Assembly (NCBI GenBank): GCA_002707335.2
Contig: PAMN02000052.1
Span: 1 to 22,850, forward strand
Direction: 5' to 3'
DNA: 22,850 bases
Source of the DNA: Methanobacteriota archaeon
Lineage (GTDB): Archaea; Thermoplasmatota; Poseidoniia; Poseidoniales; Poseidoniaceae
Shown one piece after another: positions 15,019 to 21,846 of this stretch. Every line of letters starts with the position of its first letter. The first letter of the stretch is position 1. Below the pieces are notes generated by a model. The model was given only the letters and a program-made list of their open reading frames with translations, had not been told where the DNA came from and ran no database searches. The translations under genes and the position numbers were made by a program.

Positions 15019-15444
15019 TCAGCCCCAGAGGTGTGAATCGTCGTTACCTTTGCTGTTTTTCTCAACTTTTTCATGGAGGTTAGATCTTCTTTTGTGATCA
15101 TCTCTCTCAAATTCTAAGAGTTCTTTATCGTCAATATATGCAGGACGAGTATGTGCAACTAGTACAAGCCTCACAATTACATCTCTAGCAAGGTAAACAT
15201 GTTGGCCATCAATTGTCAAAATCTCTATAGAAGTTTTTCCTGAAGACAATAATCTTCCTTTTATCCAAGTATCATCATTGTCTCTAAGAGCGCGAGCATC
15301 AATCTGAATTTCGATTAAATCGTCTTTCCTCAATCCATGACGTCTATCCAATAGGTCACCAGTATGAACACTTTGTAGGTCTTCAATGTCAGGAGATCCA
15401 AGATCTTTCCACATGCTTTTGGCCCATTTAGGTAAGTCTGCCAT
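15019..15444 (-). CDS. Uncharacterised 141-residue protein, possible small beta-barrel
   Basis: I do not recognise this protein. The N-terminus is amphipathic (LPKWAKSMWKDLG). Residues about 40-105 alternate as short beta strands (LIEIQIDARAL, WIKGRLLSSGKTSIEILTID, HVYLARDVIVRLVLVAH), which recalls an Sm-like or OB barrel. The C-terminus is highly charged (FERDDHKRRSNLHEKVEK). An RNA- or nucleic-acid-binding barrel is possible, from fold impression only. It is the first gene of the operon with the carbinolamine dehydratase and the nitroreductase. Its ATG at 15444 lies 100 bp from the divergent Nog1-like gene, with an inverted repeat in the gap. Confidence 0.75.
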   Translation of the reverse strand: MADLPKWAKSMWKDLGSPDIEDLQSVHTGDLLDRRHGLRKDDLIEIQIDARALRDNDDTWIKGRLLSSGKTSIEILTIDGQHVYLARDVIVRLVLVAHTRPAYIDDKELLEFERDDHKRRSNLHEKVEKNSKGNDDSHLWG

Positions 15445-15453
15445 GTTGTATGC

Positions 15454-15502
15454 CCGTAGGTACTCCTTCTAAGGTCTGACGCTTTGAAAATCAAACCTAC
15501 GG
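15454..15502. repeat. Inverted repeat CCGTAGGT / ACCTACGG in a divergent promoter region
   Basis: CCGTAGGT at 15454-15461 and ACCTACGG at 15495-15502 are exact reverse complements separated by 33 bp, within the 100-bp gap between the 141-residue gene and the Nog1-like gene. Read outward, each strand therefore has the same ACCTACGG element. It may be a pair of regulator half-sites or two copies of one promoter element; 41 bp centre to centre is nearly four helical turns. Confidence 0.4.
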
Positions 15503-15515
15503 ATTGAAGAATGAG

Positions 15516-15540
15516 ATGCCTCCCCGTCAGAACGGGGCAT
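15516..15540 (+). promoter_or_regulatory. Leader hairpin directly before the Nog1-like gene
   Basis: CCCCGT (15522-15527) and ACGGGG (15532-15537) form a six-pair GC-rich stem with a four-base loop. After a three-base bulge, ATG (15516-15518) pairs with CAT (15538-15540). The stem ends four bases before the start ATG at 15545 and would hide the only G-run that could act as ribosome site. An ATG in the stem opens a 10-codon frame (MPPRQNGAST) whose TGA overlaps the gene start. Confidence 0.4.
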
Positions 15541-15544
15541 CGAC

Positions 15545-16648
15545 ATGAAGGTGATATGGCGAGAATTATCGACCGTATTAACAGAAGACGAAGTTCTCGA
15601 TAAGGGATTCAGTAGAGCAAAAAAGTCTGCAGAAAAAGTAGACGACCCAGTTAAGGTCTTCAGAGTCAGAAAACAATTGACAAGAATGGTACAGACCTCT
15701 TCCGATGTAATGTCTCAATACTTAGAAGATACAGAAAAATCGTGGCCAAGCCTTGACAGAATGCCTACTTTCGATAAAGCGATGGTTGATGCTTGTGTTG
15801 GTTGCGATGACTACCGACATCATCTCTCTATGCTTGGTTGGGGCGCTAAACAAATGAGGAAAATTGCAAAGCAGAATGTTGCAAAGATTACTAGAAGTGC
15901 TAGACTAGAAGTTATGCACGATGCTAGAAAAGAAGCGTATGGGCGACTTTCTAGTATAATGTCAAGGGTTGGCAATTCCTTAGATTGGTTACACCAAAGT
16001 CGTCAAACCCTCCGTAGACTACCAGAGATAGACCAAGCCAATCCTACTATTGTTGTTTGTGGTGCACCAAATGTGGGAAAGAGTGCATTCATTTCATCTC
16101 TTTCGAGTGGCAAGATGGAAGTTAATCATTATCCATTTACTACAAAACAACTTCACGTTGGACACTTTGAGCATAGAAGATTACAACATCAGATGGTAGA
16201 TACTCCTGGATTGCTAGACCGTCCTATGGATAATCGTAATGCTATCGAACTTCAAGCAATAGCTGCAATTCAGCACATTGGTAGCCTCTGTATCTTCTTA
16301 ATGGATATTACAGAAGATTGTGGAACAAGTTTGGAAGAACAGCACAATTTACTCGATGAAGTGAAAGAGTTACTACCTGATATTGATATTATGGTAGTGG
16401 TTTCAAAAGCAGATTTGATGGATCCACGTCCTGAAAACTGGGATGAAGTAAATCATTCAGAAAAAGAATGGGATGGAGAAGGAGAGCCAATGATCCCGGT
16501 TTTATTAGATGAAGAAGGGTGTGTTACAATATCATCAATAGAAGATGTTGGTGTAACTGCTCTGCGTCTCGAAATTGTTAGGAGATGCAAAGAAAACATG
16601 TCCACTGACCCACTACTATTGCCTGAGGGTTGGCATAGAAGAGATTAA
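15545..16648 (+). CDS. Nog1-like (Obg-family) GTPase
   Basis: This 367-residue protein has an N-terminal helical domain of about 165 residues followed by a TRAFAC GTPase domain. Visible G motifs are the P-loop GAPNVGKS (173-180), the switch region YPFTTKQLHVGH, the G3 motif DTPGLLDRP (219 onward) and the G4-type SKAD (287-290). The helical domain plus YPFTTK and DTPGLLDR match the NOG1 branch of the Obg GTPases. Eukaryotic Nog1 acts in large ribosomal subunit assembly; a similar role in archaea is likely but inferred. The G4 asparagine is replaced by Ser, a variation I note but do not overinterpret. The gene stands alone. Its TAA overlaps the TAA of the convergent zinc-ribbon gene in the four bases TTAA. 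Confidence 0.92.
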   Translation: MKVIWRELSTVLTEDEVLDKGFSRAKKSAEKVDDPVKVFRVRKQLTRMVQTSSDVMSQYLEDTEKSWPSLDRMPTFDKAMVDACVGCDDYRHHLSMLGWGAKQMRKIAKQNVAKITRSARLEVMHDARKEAYGRLSSIMSRVGNSLDWLHQSRQTLRRLPEIDQANPTIVVCGAPNVGKSAFISSLSSGKMEVNHYPFTTKQLHVGHFEHRRLQHQMVDTPGLLDRPMDNRNAIELQAIAAIQHIGSLCIFLMDITEDCGTSLEEQHNLLDEVKELLPDIDIMVVVSKADLMDPRPENWDEVNHSEKEWDGEGEPMIPVLLDEEGCVTISSIEDVGVTALRLEIVRRCKENMSTDPLLLPEGWHRRD

Positions 16649-16917
16649 TTCATACTAAATAATCTCAAGACAATAGGAATTACAAATGCGATAAAGAATA
16701 CACCGAACATTATTCTCATCAATTTATCATTCTTTTCTTGCTTTTCTAGTTGATCTACACATTCTTGATTTTTACAGATTCTTGGCTCTGATTTGATATG
16801 GATATCTGTTCCGCACATTCTACAGTGTTTGTGTGCTGGTAAATTAGGGGTAATTTTTGCTTTTGTTTTGCTAATTTGTTTACCAATTTTTTCCTTAATC
16901 GACTTTGCATCAACCAT
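16645..16917 (-). CDS. Small zinc-ribbon protein with C-terminal membrane segment (DUF2116-like)
   Basis: This protein of about 90 residues has a basic N-terminus, then HKHCRMCGTDIHIKSEPRICKNQECVDQLEKQEK. The CxxC and C..C pairs form a one-zinc ribbon typical of the archaeal DUF2116 family. It ends in one membrane segment (IMFGVFFIAFVIPIVLRLF). The topology would put the zinc ribbon in the cytoplasm next to the membrane. No function is established. The ATG at 16917 follows the pyrH stop by four bases, with GAGTGAT just upstream; a GTG at 16929 overlapping pyrH would add four residues. It is likely co-transcribed with pyrH. Confidence 0.82.
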   Translation of the reverse strand: MVDAKSIKEKIGKQISKTKAKITPNLPAHKHCRMCGTDIHIKSEPRICKNQECVDQLEKQEKNDKLMRIMFGVFFIAFVIPIVLRLFSMN

Positions 16918-16921
16918 AATA

Positions 16922-17653
16922 TCACTCACTCTTGACTAAAGTTCCAGAGAATTCTTTGCCCTCTATCGCATTTTCTAGATTTTCAATATCTCTTCCATCC
17001 AGGACTGCTATTCTTATTCCTGAAGATATCGCCCATTTTACAGCAATAGGGTCGACGGCAGCGGATTCTCCTGGTTGTAATGGTCCTTCACCAGTTATCT
17101 GTAGAAGGTCTGAATGAGTCATTTCCTCGATGGCTTTTGCATCAGGATTTTTACGCGGATCACTATCATAGACATGAGAAACATTTGTTGCTATGACACA
17201 ATATGATGCACCGGAATCTCTTGCAAGAGCGACGGCAACAGCATCTGTGGTGTGGCCTGGACTAGTTCCCCCCATCACAACGATGTTGTGTGAATCAAAT
17301 AATTCAGCGGCTTCATCAGTGGTCTTGGGAATTATAGGCGAAACATTGCATCCTATGTCAATCAAAGTTTGTTGAATAATTGTTGCATTGAGTCTTGTTG
17401 CTGCAATACCCACAGTATCTAATCTGTAGGAGTCTGTAACATTGGTTTTAGCCAAATCAATAGCTTCTCTTGCAGGAAGTCCACCTCCTATCACAAATCC
17501 CAATTTTCTGTCATTTCCTTCTAGCAGAACTGCCATCTGTCGTAACTGGCCAAACCATTGTACTCTTTTCTCTGCTTCTTCTGGTCGCAATAGAGAACCA
17601 CCAAGAGCAATGATGTGAGTCGTCATCGTTCGTCCCAACAGTTCACCATTCAT
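16922..17653 (-). CDS. pyrH: UMP kinase (archaeal type)
   Basis: PyrH phosphorylates UMP to UDP with ATP. The protein is an amino acid kinase-fold enzyme with IIALGGSLL, VIGGGLPAREA, the archaeal-type ATRLNA motif, MGGTSPGHTTDAVAVALA and ATNVSHVYDSDPRKNP. The C-terminal PIAVKWAISSGIRIAVLDG is also typical. From ATG 17653 it has 243 residues; an ATG at 17626 would begin MTTHIIALGG, closer to family starts. I kept 17653 because AAAAGGAAG lies about seven bases before it, but the choice is open. With carAB in the same window it adds to pyrimidine synthesis, although in a different operon. It diverges from the aRF1 gene across 64 bp. Confidence 0.93.
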   Translation of the reverse strand: MNGELLGRTMTTHIIALGGSLLRPEEAEKRVQWFGQLRQMAVLLEGNDRKLGFVIGGGLPAREAIDLAKTNVTDSYRLDTVGIAATRLNATIIQQTLIDIGCNVSPIIPKTTDEAAELFDSHNIVVMGGTSPGHTTDAVAVALARDSGASYCVIATNVSHVYDSDPRKNPDAKAIEEMTHSDLLQITGEGPLQPGESAAVDPIAVKWAISSGIRIAVLDGRDIENLENAIEGKEFSGTLVKSE

Positions 17654-17704
17654 GATGCTTCCTTTTCAGAAGCCTTCAAAGTCCTCGTCTGAGCCCTTAT
17701 GACC

Positions 17705-17712
17705 AAGGGGGG
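17705..17712 (+). promoter_or_regulatory. G-run ribosome site of the aRF1 gene
   Basis: AAGGGGGG lies five bases before the ATG at 17718. It closely matches the AAGGGGG leader element of the aIF2-beta gene. Confidence 0.45.
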
Positions 17713-17717
17713 CTTGT

Positions 17718-18965
17718 ATGAGTGAGGAAGCAGAGCAGGCCACCCGTAGACTAAAACTAAAATTGGCGTTAGAAGACCTCAGAGAAATGAAGGGGTCAGG
17801 TACAGAATTAGTTACAGTTGTCATCCCTCCAGATAGACAGGTATCCGATGCTAGACAAATGCTTCAAAATGAGCATGGACAAGCTGCAAACATCAAATCT
17901 AAGTCTACAAAAAAGAATGTCCAAGCGGCCATTGAATCTGCAATTTCCTTACTCTCAAAATATCGTGATGCAGGAGAGAGAGGAATTGCTTTGTTTACCG
18001 GAGCCATAATAGTTGGAAACAATAAGACAAGGCACACAACAGTTGTTGTTGATGATCCACCACAGGAATTAATTTCCTTCAGATACCGGTGTGATTCAAG
18101 ATTTGAATTAACCCAATTAGAAGACATGTTAGTAGATAAAAAATCATACGGTTTGTTTGTAATAGACCGTTCTGAAGCGGCATATGGTATTGCAAGTGGA
18201 AAGCGAATTCACGTTCAAGAACATCTGGTTTCAAACATCATGGGAAAACACCGACAAGGAGGTCAATCTGCCCAAAGATTCGAAAGATTGATCGAAGAAG
18301 CTGCACATAACTTCTTCAAAAGGGCAACTGAACATGCTTGCTCTTATTGGTTACCCGAATTAGAGAATATACAAGCAATAATTATTGGAGGGCCAGGAGC
18401 AACTAAAGATTTCGTAGTGAAAAACGATTATTTCCACCATGAGATAACAAAGAAAATTGCAGGTACAACGTTCGATGTGGGCTATTCTAACGAAAGTGGA
18501 GTTAGAGAATTAGTCGATAACGCAGGCGGTTTGATGGGTGAAATAGAACTTGATGCAGAACGTCAGGCTGTAACTGAATTCTTGGAAGAATTAGTAAAAA
18601 CTCATCCTAAGGCAACTTATGGTGAAATGATGATTAGACAAGCATTAGAGCAAGGTGCAGTTGCTAAGTTACTGATTAGTGAAGGTTTGAAAAAGAATGT
18701 CGTTGAGATAAAATGTCAATCATGTGCTAACCAATGGACTGCAAGTATTGGAAGGATGGATGTATTACCGCCTTGTCCAAGTTGTAAATCTGACGGAGAT
18801 TCGTTGAAAGAATTGTCATCGGTTTCTTTGATTGATGAGTTATCAATTATGGCAGCAAAAGGTAGAGCCGAAGTCAGATTTATTTCAGTTGATTCTGAAG
18901 AAGGGGCGCAATTAAAATCAGGATTTGGCGGTCTTGCTGCAGTACTTCGATATCCAATAATGTGA
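17718..18965 (+). CDS. prf1: Peptide chain release factor aRF1
   Basis: aRF1 recognises all three stop codons and triggers peptide release. The 415-residue protein carries NIKS (58-61) in domain 1, part of stop codon recognition, and the catalytic GGQ (181-183) in GKHRQGGQSAQRF. Domain 3 follows, including a mini-domain with CQSC and CPSC pairs that may bind zinc (about residues 335-360). The length matches archaeal members. The gene starts an aRF1-argS operon; argS begins nine bases after its stop. The window uses TAA, TAG and TGA as terminators, so a standard aRF1 is as expected. Confidence 0.97.
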   Translation: MSEEAEQATRRLKLKLALEDLREMKGSGTELVTVVIPPDRQVSDARQMLQNEHGQAANIKSKSTKKNVQAAIESAISLLSKYRDAGERGIALFTGAIIVGNNKTRHTTVVVDDPPQELISFRYRCDSRFELTQLEDMLVDKKSYGLFVIDRSEAAYGIASGKRIHVQEHLVSNIMGKHRQGGQSAQRFERLIEEAAHNFFKRATEHACSYWLPELENIQAIIIGGPGATKDFVVKNDYFHHEITKKIAGTTFDVGYSNESGVRELVDNAGGLMGEIELDAERQAVTEFLEELVKTHPKATYGEMMIRQALEQGAVAKLLISEGLKKNVVEIKCQSCANQWTASIGRMDVLPPCPSCKSDGDSLKELSSVSLIDELSIMAAKGRAEVRFISVDSEEGAQLKSGFGGLAAVLRYPIM

Positions 18966-18974
18966 GGGTTTAGT

Positions 18975-20681
18975 TTGAAGTTTCTAATAGAAATAATCGA
19001 GCAATCTCTTGAGTCAGCAGTTGCTGACTATGGGGTTTCCGATACTTGGAAATCTGCTCTTGGGCCTAGTAGGGAAAAAGGTCAGGCTGATGTGACACTT
19101 CCGTGTTTTGTAATTGCTAAAGAATTGAAAAGAAACCCAATGGAAATTGCAAGCGAACTGGCTGAAAAAGTGAATGGAGAGTTCCATGTCTCTGCAACTG
19201 GAGGATACTTGAACTTCAAAGCGAATGCAGAGTGGTTGGTCGATAAAGTCCTCAAATGGGAAAAACCATCTCCTAATAATCAAATTTTGATAGAGCACAC
19301 CAGTGCTAATCCAAATGGCCCGTTCCATGTGGGCAGGGCTAGGAATGCCATTCTGGGTGATTCTCTAGTAAGATTACATCGATTGTACGGTAACAAAGTA
19401 AGAGCAGAATACTATGTGGACGATATGGGTAAACAAGTTGCTGTTCTAGCATGGGCTCTTGAGAATCTATCTAAGGAAATGGTAAATCAAATATTATCTG
19501 ATCGTGATGGAATGAACCCTAAATGGGAAGGTAAACCTGACCATGAAACTGTTAGATGGTATCAAGCAGCTCAAGCACTTCGTTCTGAAAACAATCAAGA
19601 AATTGAAGATGCAATCTCAAAACTCGTCCATGATTCCGAAAATGGAAATGATGATGTTTTACAGCAATTCGAAAATGCATACAAGCCGGTATTGGATGGC
19701 ATGTTGGAGACACTATCTCGTCTTGGAATCGGTTTTGACACATTTACTAAAGAATCTAAATTTGTAGTTGATGGCTCTGTATCTACTCTTATGGATGAAT
19801 TAAGTTCTCTTGAAATTAATGGCATCGCAGAAAACGGTGCTCAATATTTAGATTTGGGGCAAAGAGGACTAAAAGGTAAAACCGAATTCTTCTATAGAAG
19901 AGGCGATGGCTCTTCTTTATATGCCACTAGAGACATTGCTTATCATATTTGGAAGTGGTCTCAAACTGACCATTTAATCAATGTTCTAGGCGAGGATCAT
20001 AAATTACAAGCAAAACAAGTGGGGCTAACTTTGAAAGAACTAGGCCACGAAGTTCCGGAGGTACTATTCTATGCTTTCATTAAATTGCCAGAAGGAAAAA
20101 TGAGTACCAGAAAAGGAAATGTAGTATTCATGGATGATCTCTTGGAGGAAGCTAAATTTCATGCAGCAGAAGTTGTTAGAGAGTTAAGGACAGATTTATC
20201 CGAAGAGCAAATCAATCACATCGCAGAAGCGGTAGGTGTTTCTGCAGTGAGGTTCAATATTACAAAAGTAAGTCCAGATAAGGGCTTTACATTCCGCTGG
20301 GAAGAGGCTTTATCATTTGAGGGAGGTAGTGCTCCATTCGTCATGTATTCTCATACTCGTGCCTGTTCAATAGCAAACAAGGTTGGTAAAGATGCCAATC
20401 TCGAGTCACGTGGAGAAATAATCGATTCAGTTTACGAATTAGCAAGGTCAATGGGAGTTTTCCAAGATAAACTCGAGATATCAGTTTTGGATAACAAACC
20501 GCATATTTTTGCGAATTATCTATTAGAACTAGCAACTGCTTACAATGCGTTTTATCGTGATTGCCACATACTGACTTCCGATGGTCTAAATGAGTTCTAC
20601 TATGCCCTAAGTGAAAAGGCTCGCTACATGTTGGGAATTGGAATGGAAGGGATCGGTGTTATTCCTCTGGAAGAGATGTGA
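18975..20681 (+). CDS. argS: Arginyl-tRNA synthetase
   Basis: ArgRS charges tRNA-Arg. The 568-residue class I enzyme has an N-terminal additional domain (about 1-95), the HIGH motif as HVGR (118-121) in SANPNGPFHVGRARNAILGD, the connective region YYVDDMGKQVAVLAW, DIAYHIWKW and the KMSKS variant KMSTRKGN (375-382). A helical DALR-type anticodon domain includes YSHTRACSI. The start codon is TTG at 18975 with GAGGG about seven bases upstream; no ATG is available near the family start. The last 23 bases overlap the 3' end of the convergent 175-residue gene. The C-terminus (GVIPLEEM) resembles the usual LGI-PERM ending in a divergent form. Confidence 0.96.
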   Translation: MKFLIEIIEQSLESAVADYGVSDTWKSALGPSREKGQADVTLPCFVIAKELKRNPMEIASELAEKVNGEFHVSATGGYLNFKANAEWLVDKVLKWEKPSPNNQILIEHTSANPNGPFHVGRARNAILGDSLVRLHRLYGNKVRAEYYVDDMGKQVAVLAWALENLSKEMVNQILSDRDGMNPKWEGKPDHETVRWYQAAQALRSENNQEIEDAISKLVHDSENGNDDVLQQFENAYKPVLDGMLETLSRLGIGFDTFTKESKFVVDGSVSTLMDELSSLEINGIAENGAQYLDLGQRGLKGKTEFFYRRGDGSSLYATRDIAYHIWKWSQTDHLINVLGEDHKLQAKQVGLTLKELGHEVPEVLFYAFIKLPEGKMSTRKGNVVFMDDLLEEAKFHAAEVVRELRTDLSEEQINHIAEAVGVSAVRFNITKVSPDKGFTFRWEEALSFEGGSAPFVMYSHTRACSIANKVGKDANLESRGEIIDSVYELARSMGVFQDKLEISVLDNKPHIFANYLLELATAYNAFYRDCHILTSDGLNEFYYALSEKARYMLGIGMEGIGVIPLEEM

Positions 20682-21186
20682 ATGGGTCATCAGGTACTCT
20701 TCCAGCAGCTTCGATTTCAGCACCAATTGCGTTTAATTCTGTATACGCTTCCTCAATAGTTTCTGTTTGTTTTAAGAATCGTGTAGGAGGCCAACCAAGG
20801 TCGATTTTTCCAGGTTCAACGGTCGACTCTTCAATCCAAGCCTCGCATAATCTTCCCGAGCAAAGTGCTGAGAGACTTTCTAAGTCAACCCAAAATGTCC
20901 TACGCTTACAAACCGGACAGTCTCTACAGTGCATGGTGGATAATACAGTCATGGCTTCTTCACCTACAACGTCTATTTCCCAAATTACAATATCAGATCT
21001 TGTAAGTTTCATTAGATGTGATTTCTTTGTAAATTCTCTTAGAACCTTCCAAGCGGTCTCCTCACTGGAGAACATTCCTAGGCCAATTGAGCCTCCATCT
21101 TCTTCAGTTACCGACGGAACGAATACCCTTCCCGACTCCGTCATGAATAGTCTGTGGAAGGCATAGTCCTTCAAACCCTCGTCCAA
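20659..21186 (-). CDS. Uncharacterised 175-residue Cys-rich protein
   Basis: I do not recognise this protein. It contains a middle Cys cluster, CRDCPVC followed about 20 residues later by CSGRLC, which could bind zinc. Before it is an alternating beta/alpha region (RVFVPSVTEEDGG, MFSSEETAWKVLREFTKK, DIVIWEIDVVGEEAM), after it an acidic tail. The start is unsure: TTG at 21186 overlaps folB by 16 bases, and an ATG at 21144 would shorten it by 14 residues. It is the last gene of the M28-parvulin-folB unit. Its 3' end overlaps argS by 23 bases. An opposite-strand frame over the same bases is Ser-rich and looks like a shadow. Confidence 0.7.
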   Translation of the reverse strand: MDEGLKDYAFHRLFMTESGRVFVPSVTEEDGGSIGLGMFSSEETAWKVLREFTKKSHLMKLTRSDIVIWEIDVVGEEAMTVLSTMHCRDCPVCKRRTFWVDLESLSALCSGRLCEAWIEESTVEPGKIDLGWPPTRFLKQTETIEEAYTELNAIGAEIEAAGRVPDDPFTSLPEE

Positions 21187-21530
21187 TGATGCTCAACTAT
21201 TGCTAATCCACCTTCTTTTGGTAAAGGTGCGTTTGGCTTTTCTACTCTGATTTTTATTTCACTAATCAACAAATTAGACTTTAATTCTGCTACTAGGTTA
21301 GAACACAATGTTTCCATTAGATTAACAGGTTCTGAGTCTACAACAATATTTTCAACTGCATCTTGCAAATCTGCATAATTGAGAGTATTTTCTAATTTGT
21401 CATCAATTTCTTCACTTGAGAGTGTAGCCCAAATTGAAAAAACAAATGGCTGCGACTTGTTTTTTTCGAAGTCATACGCTCCGTGTGTTGCGTAAATTTT
21501 GTAATTTTCAAGGCCAACAATTGTGACCAT
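21171..21530 (-). CDS. folB: Dihydroneopterin aldolase
   Basis: FolB converts dihydroneopterin to 6-hydroxymethyl-dihydropterin, the pterin precursor that FolP uses. The 119-residue protein shows the family core: VGLENYKIYATHGAYDFEKN, NYADLQDAVENIV, LMETLCSNLVAEL and the C-terminal RVEKPNAPLPKEGG with the conserved lysine. Length is normal for the bacterial-type aldolase, whereas several archaeal groups use the unrelated MptD. The ATG at 21530 is preferred over a TTG at 21536 that overlaps the parvulin stop; GAGG lies seven bases upstream. Together with folP at 3430-4224 and the carbinolamine dehydratase, it suggests a bacterial-like folate route in this organism. The GTP cyclohydrolase step is not in the window. 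Confidence 0.9.
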   Translation of the reverse strand: MVTIVGLENYKIYATHGAYDFEKNKSQPFVFSIWATLSSEEIDDKLENTLNYADLQDAVENIVVDSEPVNLMETLCSNLVAELKSNLLISEIKIRVEKPNAPLPKEGGLAIVEHHWTRV

Positions 21531-21532
21531 AT

Positions 21533-21823
21533 TCAATCCTCTTCTCTTTCATGAACCCATATCAAATGATATCCGAATTGAGTTTTTACAGGGCCTGTGA
21601 CTGTTTTTAATGGAGTATTCCACACAGCCTCTTCGAATTCTTGAACCATTTGCCCTTTCCTAAACCAACCAAGGTCTCCACCCTTCTGACTTGAAGGGCA
21701 ATCCGATTTTTTCCTTGCTAGTTTTTGAAAATCTTTGAGTTTTTTTATGTTTGAAACCATCTGGGTGGCTTCGCCTTTACTTTTCACTAAAATATGGCTT
21801 GCATGGGCACTCGGATTGACCAT
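21533..21823 (-). CDS. Parvulin-type peptidyl-prolyl isomerase
   Basis: This 96-residue protein is a free-standing parvulin (PpiC) domain: HASHILVKSKGEA at the start, LARKKSDCPSSQKGGDLGWF, a hydrophobic MVQEFEEAVW helix and VKTQFGYHLIWVHE at the end. It speeds cis-trans isomerisation at proline and assists folding. There is no signal peptide or membrane segment, so it should act in the cytoplasm. GAGGGAAG lies just before the ATG. It follows the M28 peptidase gene by 23 bp, and its stop overlaps the region of the folB start, so the genes are likely co-transcribed. Confidence 0.93.
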   Translation of the reverse strand: MVNPSAHASHILVKSKGEATQMVSNIKKLKDFQKLARKKSDCPSSQKGGDLGWFRKGQMVQEFEEAVWNTPLKTVTGPVKTQFGYHLIWVHEREED

Positions 21824-21846
21824 TGAACTTCCCTCTGTTTACCTTA

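Noticed and set aside
20678..21166. Plus-strand frame of 162 codons right after argS
   Set aside because: It is antisense to the 175-residue gene, Ser-rich without motifs, and the minus-strand reading has a Cys cluster and fits the folB operon.
21168..21186. TTCAAACCCTCGTCC resembling a tRNA T-arm or promoter motif
   Set aside because: It codes within folB and the 175-aa gene on the minus strand, and no tRNA cloverleaf can be built around it.
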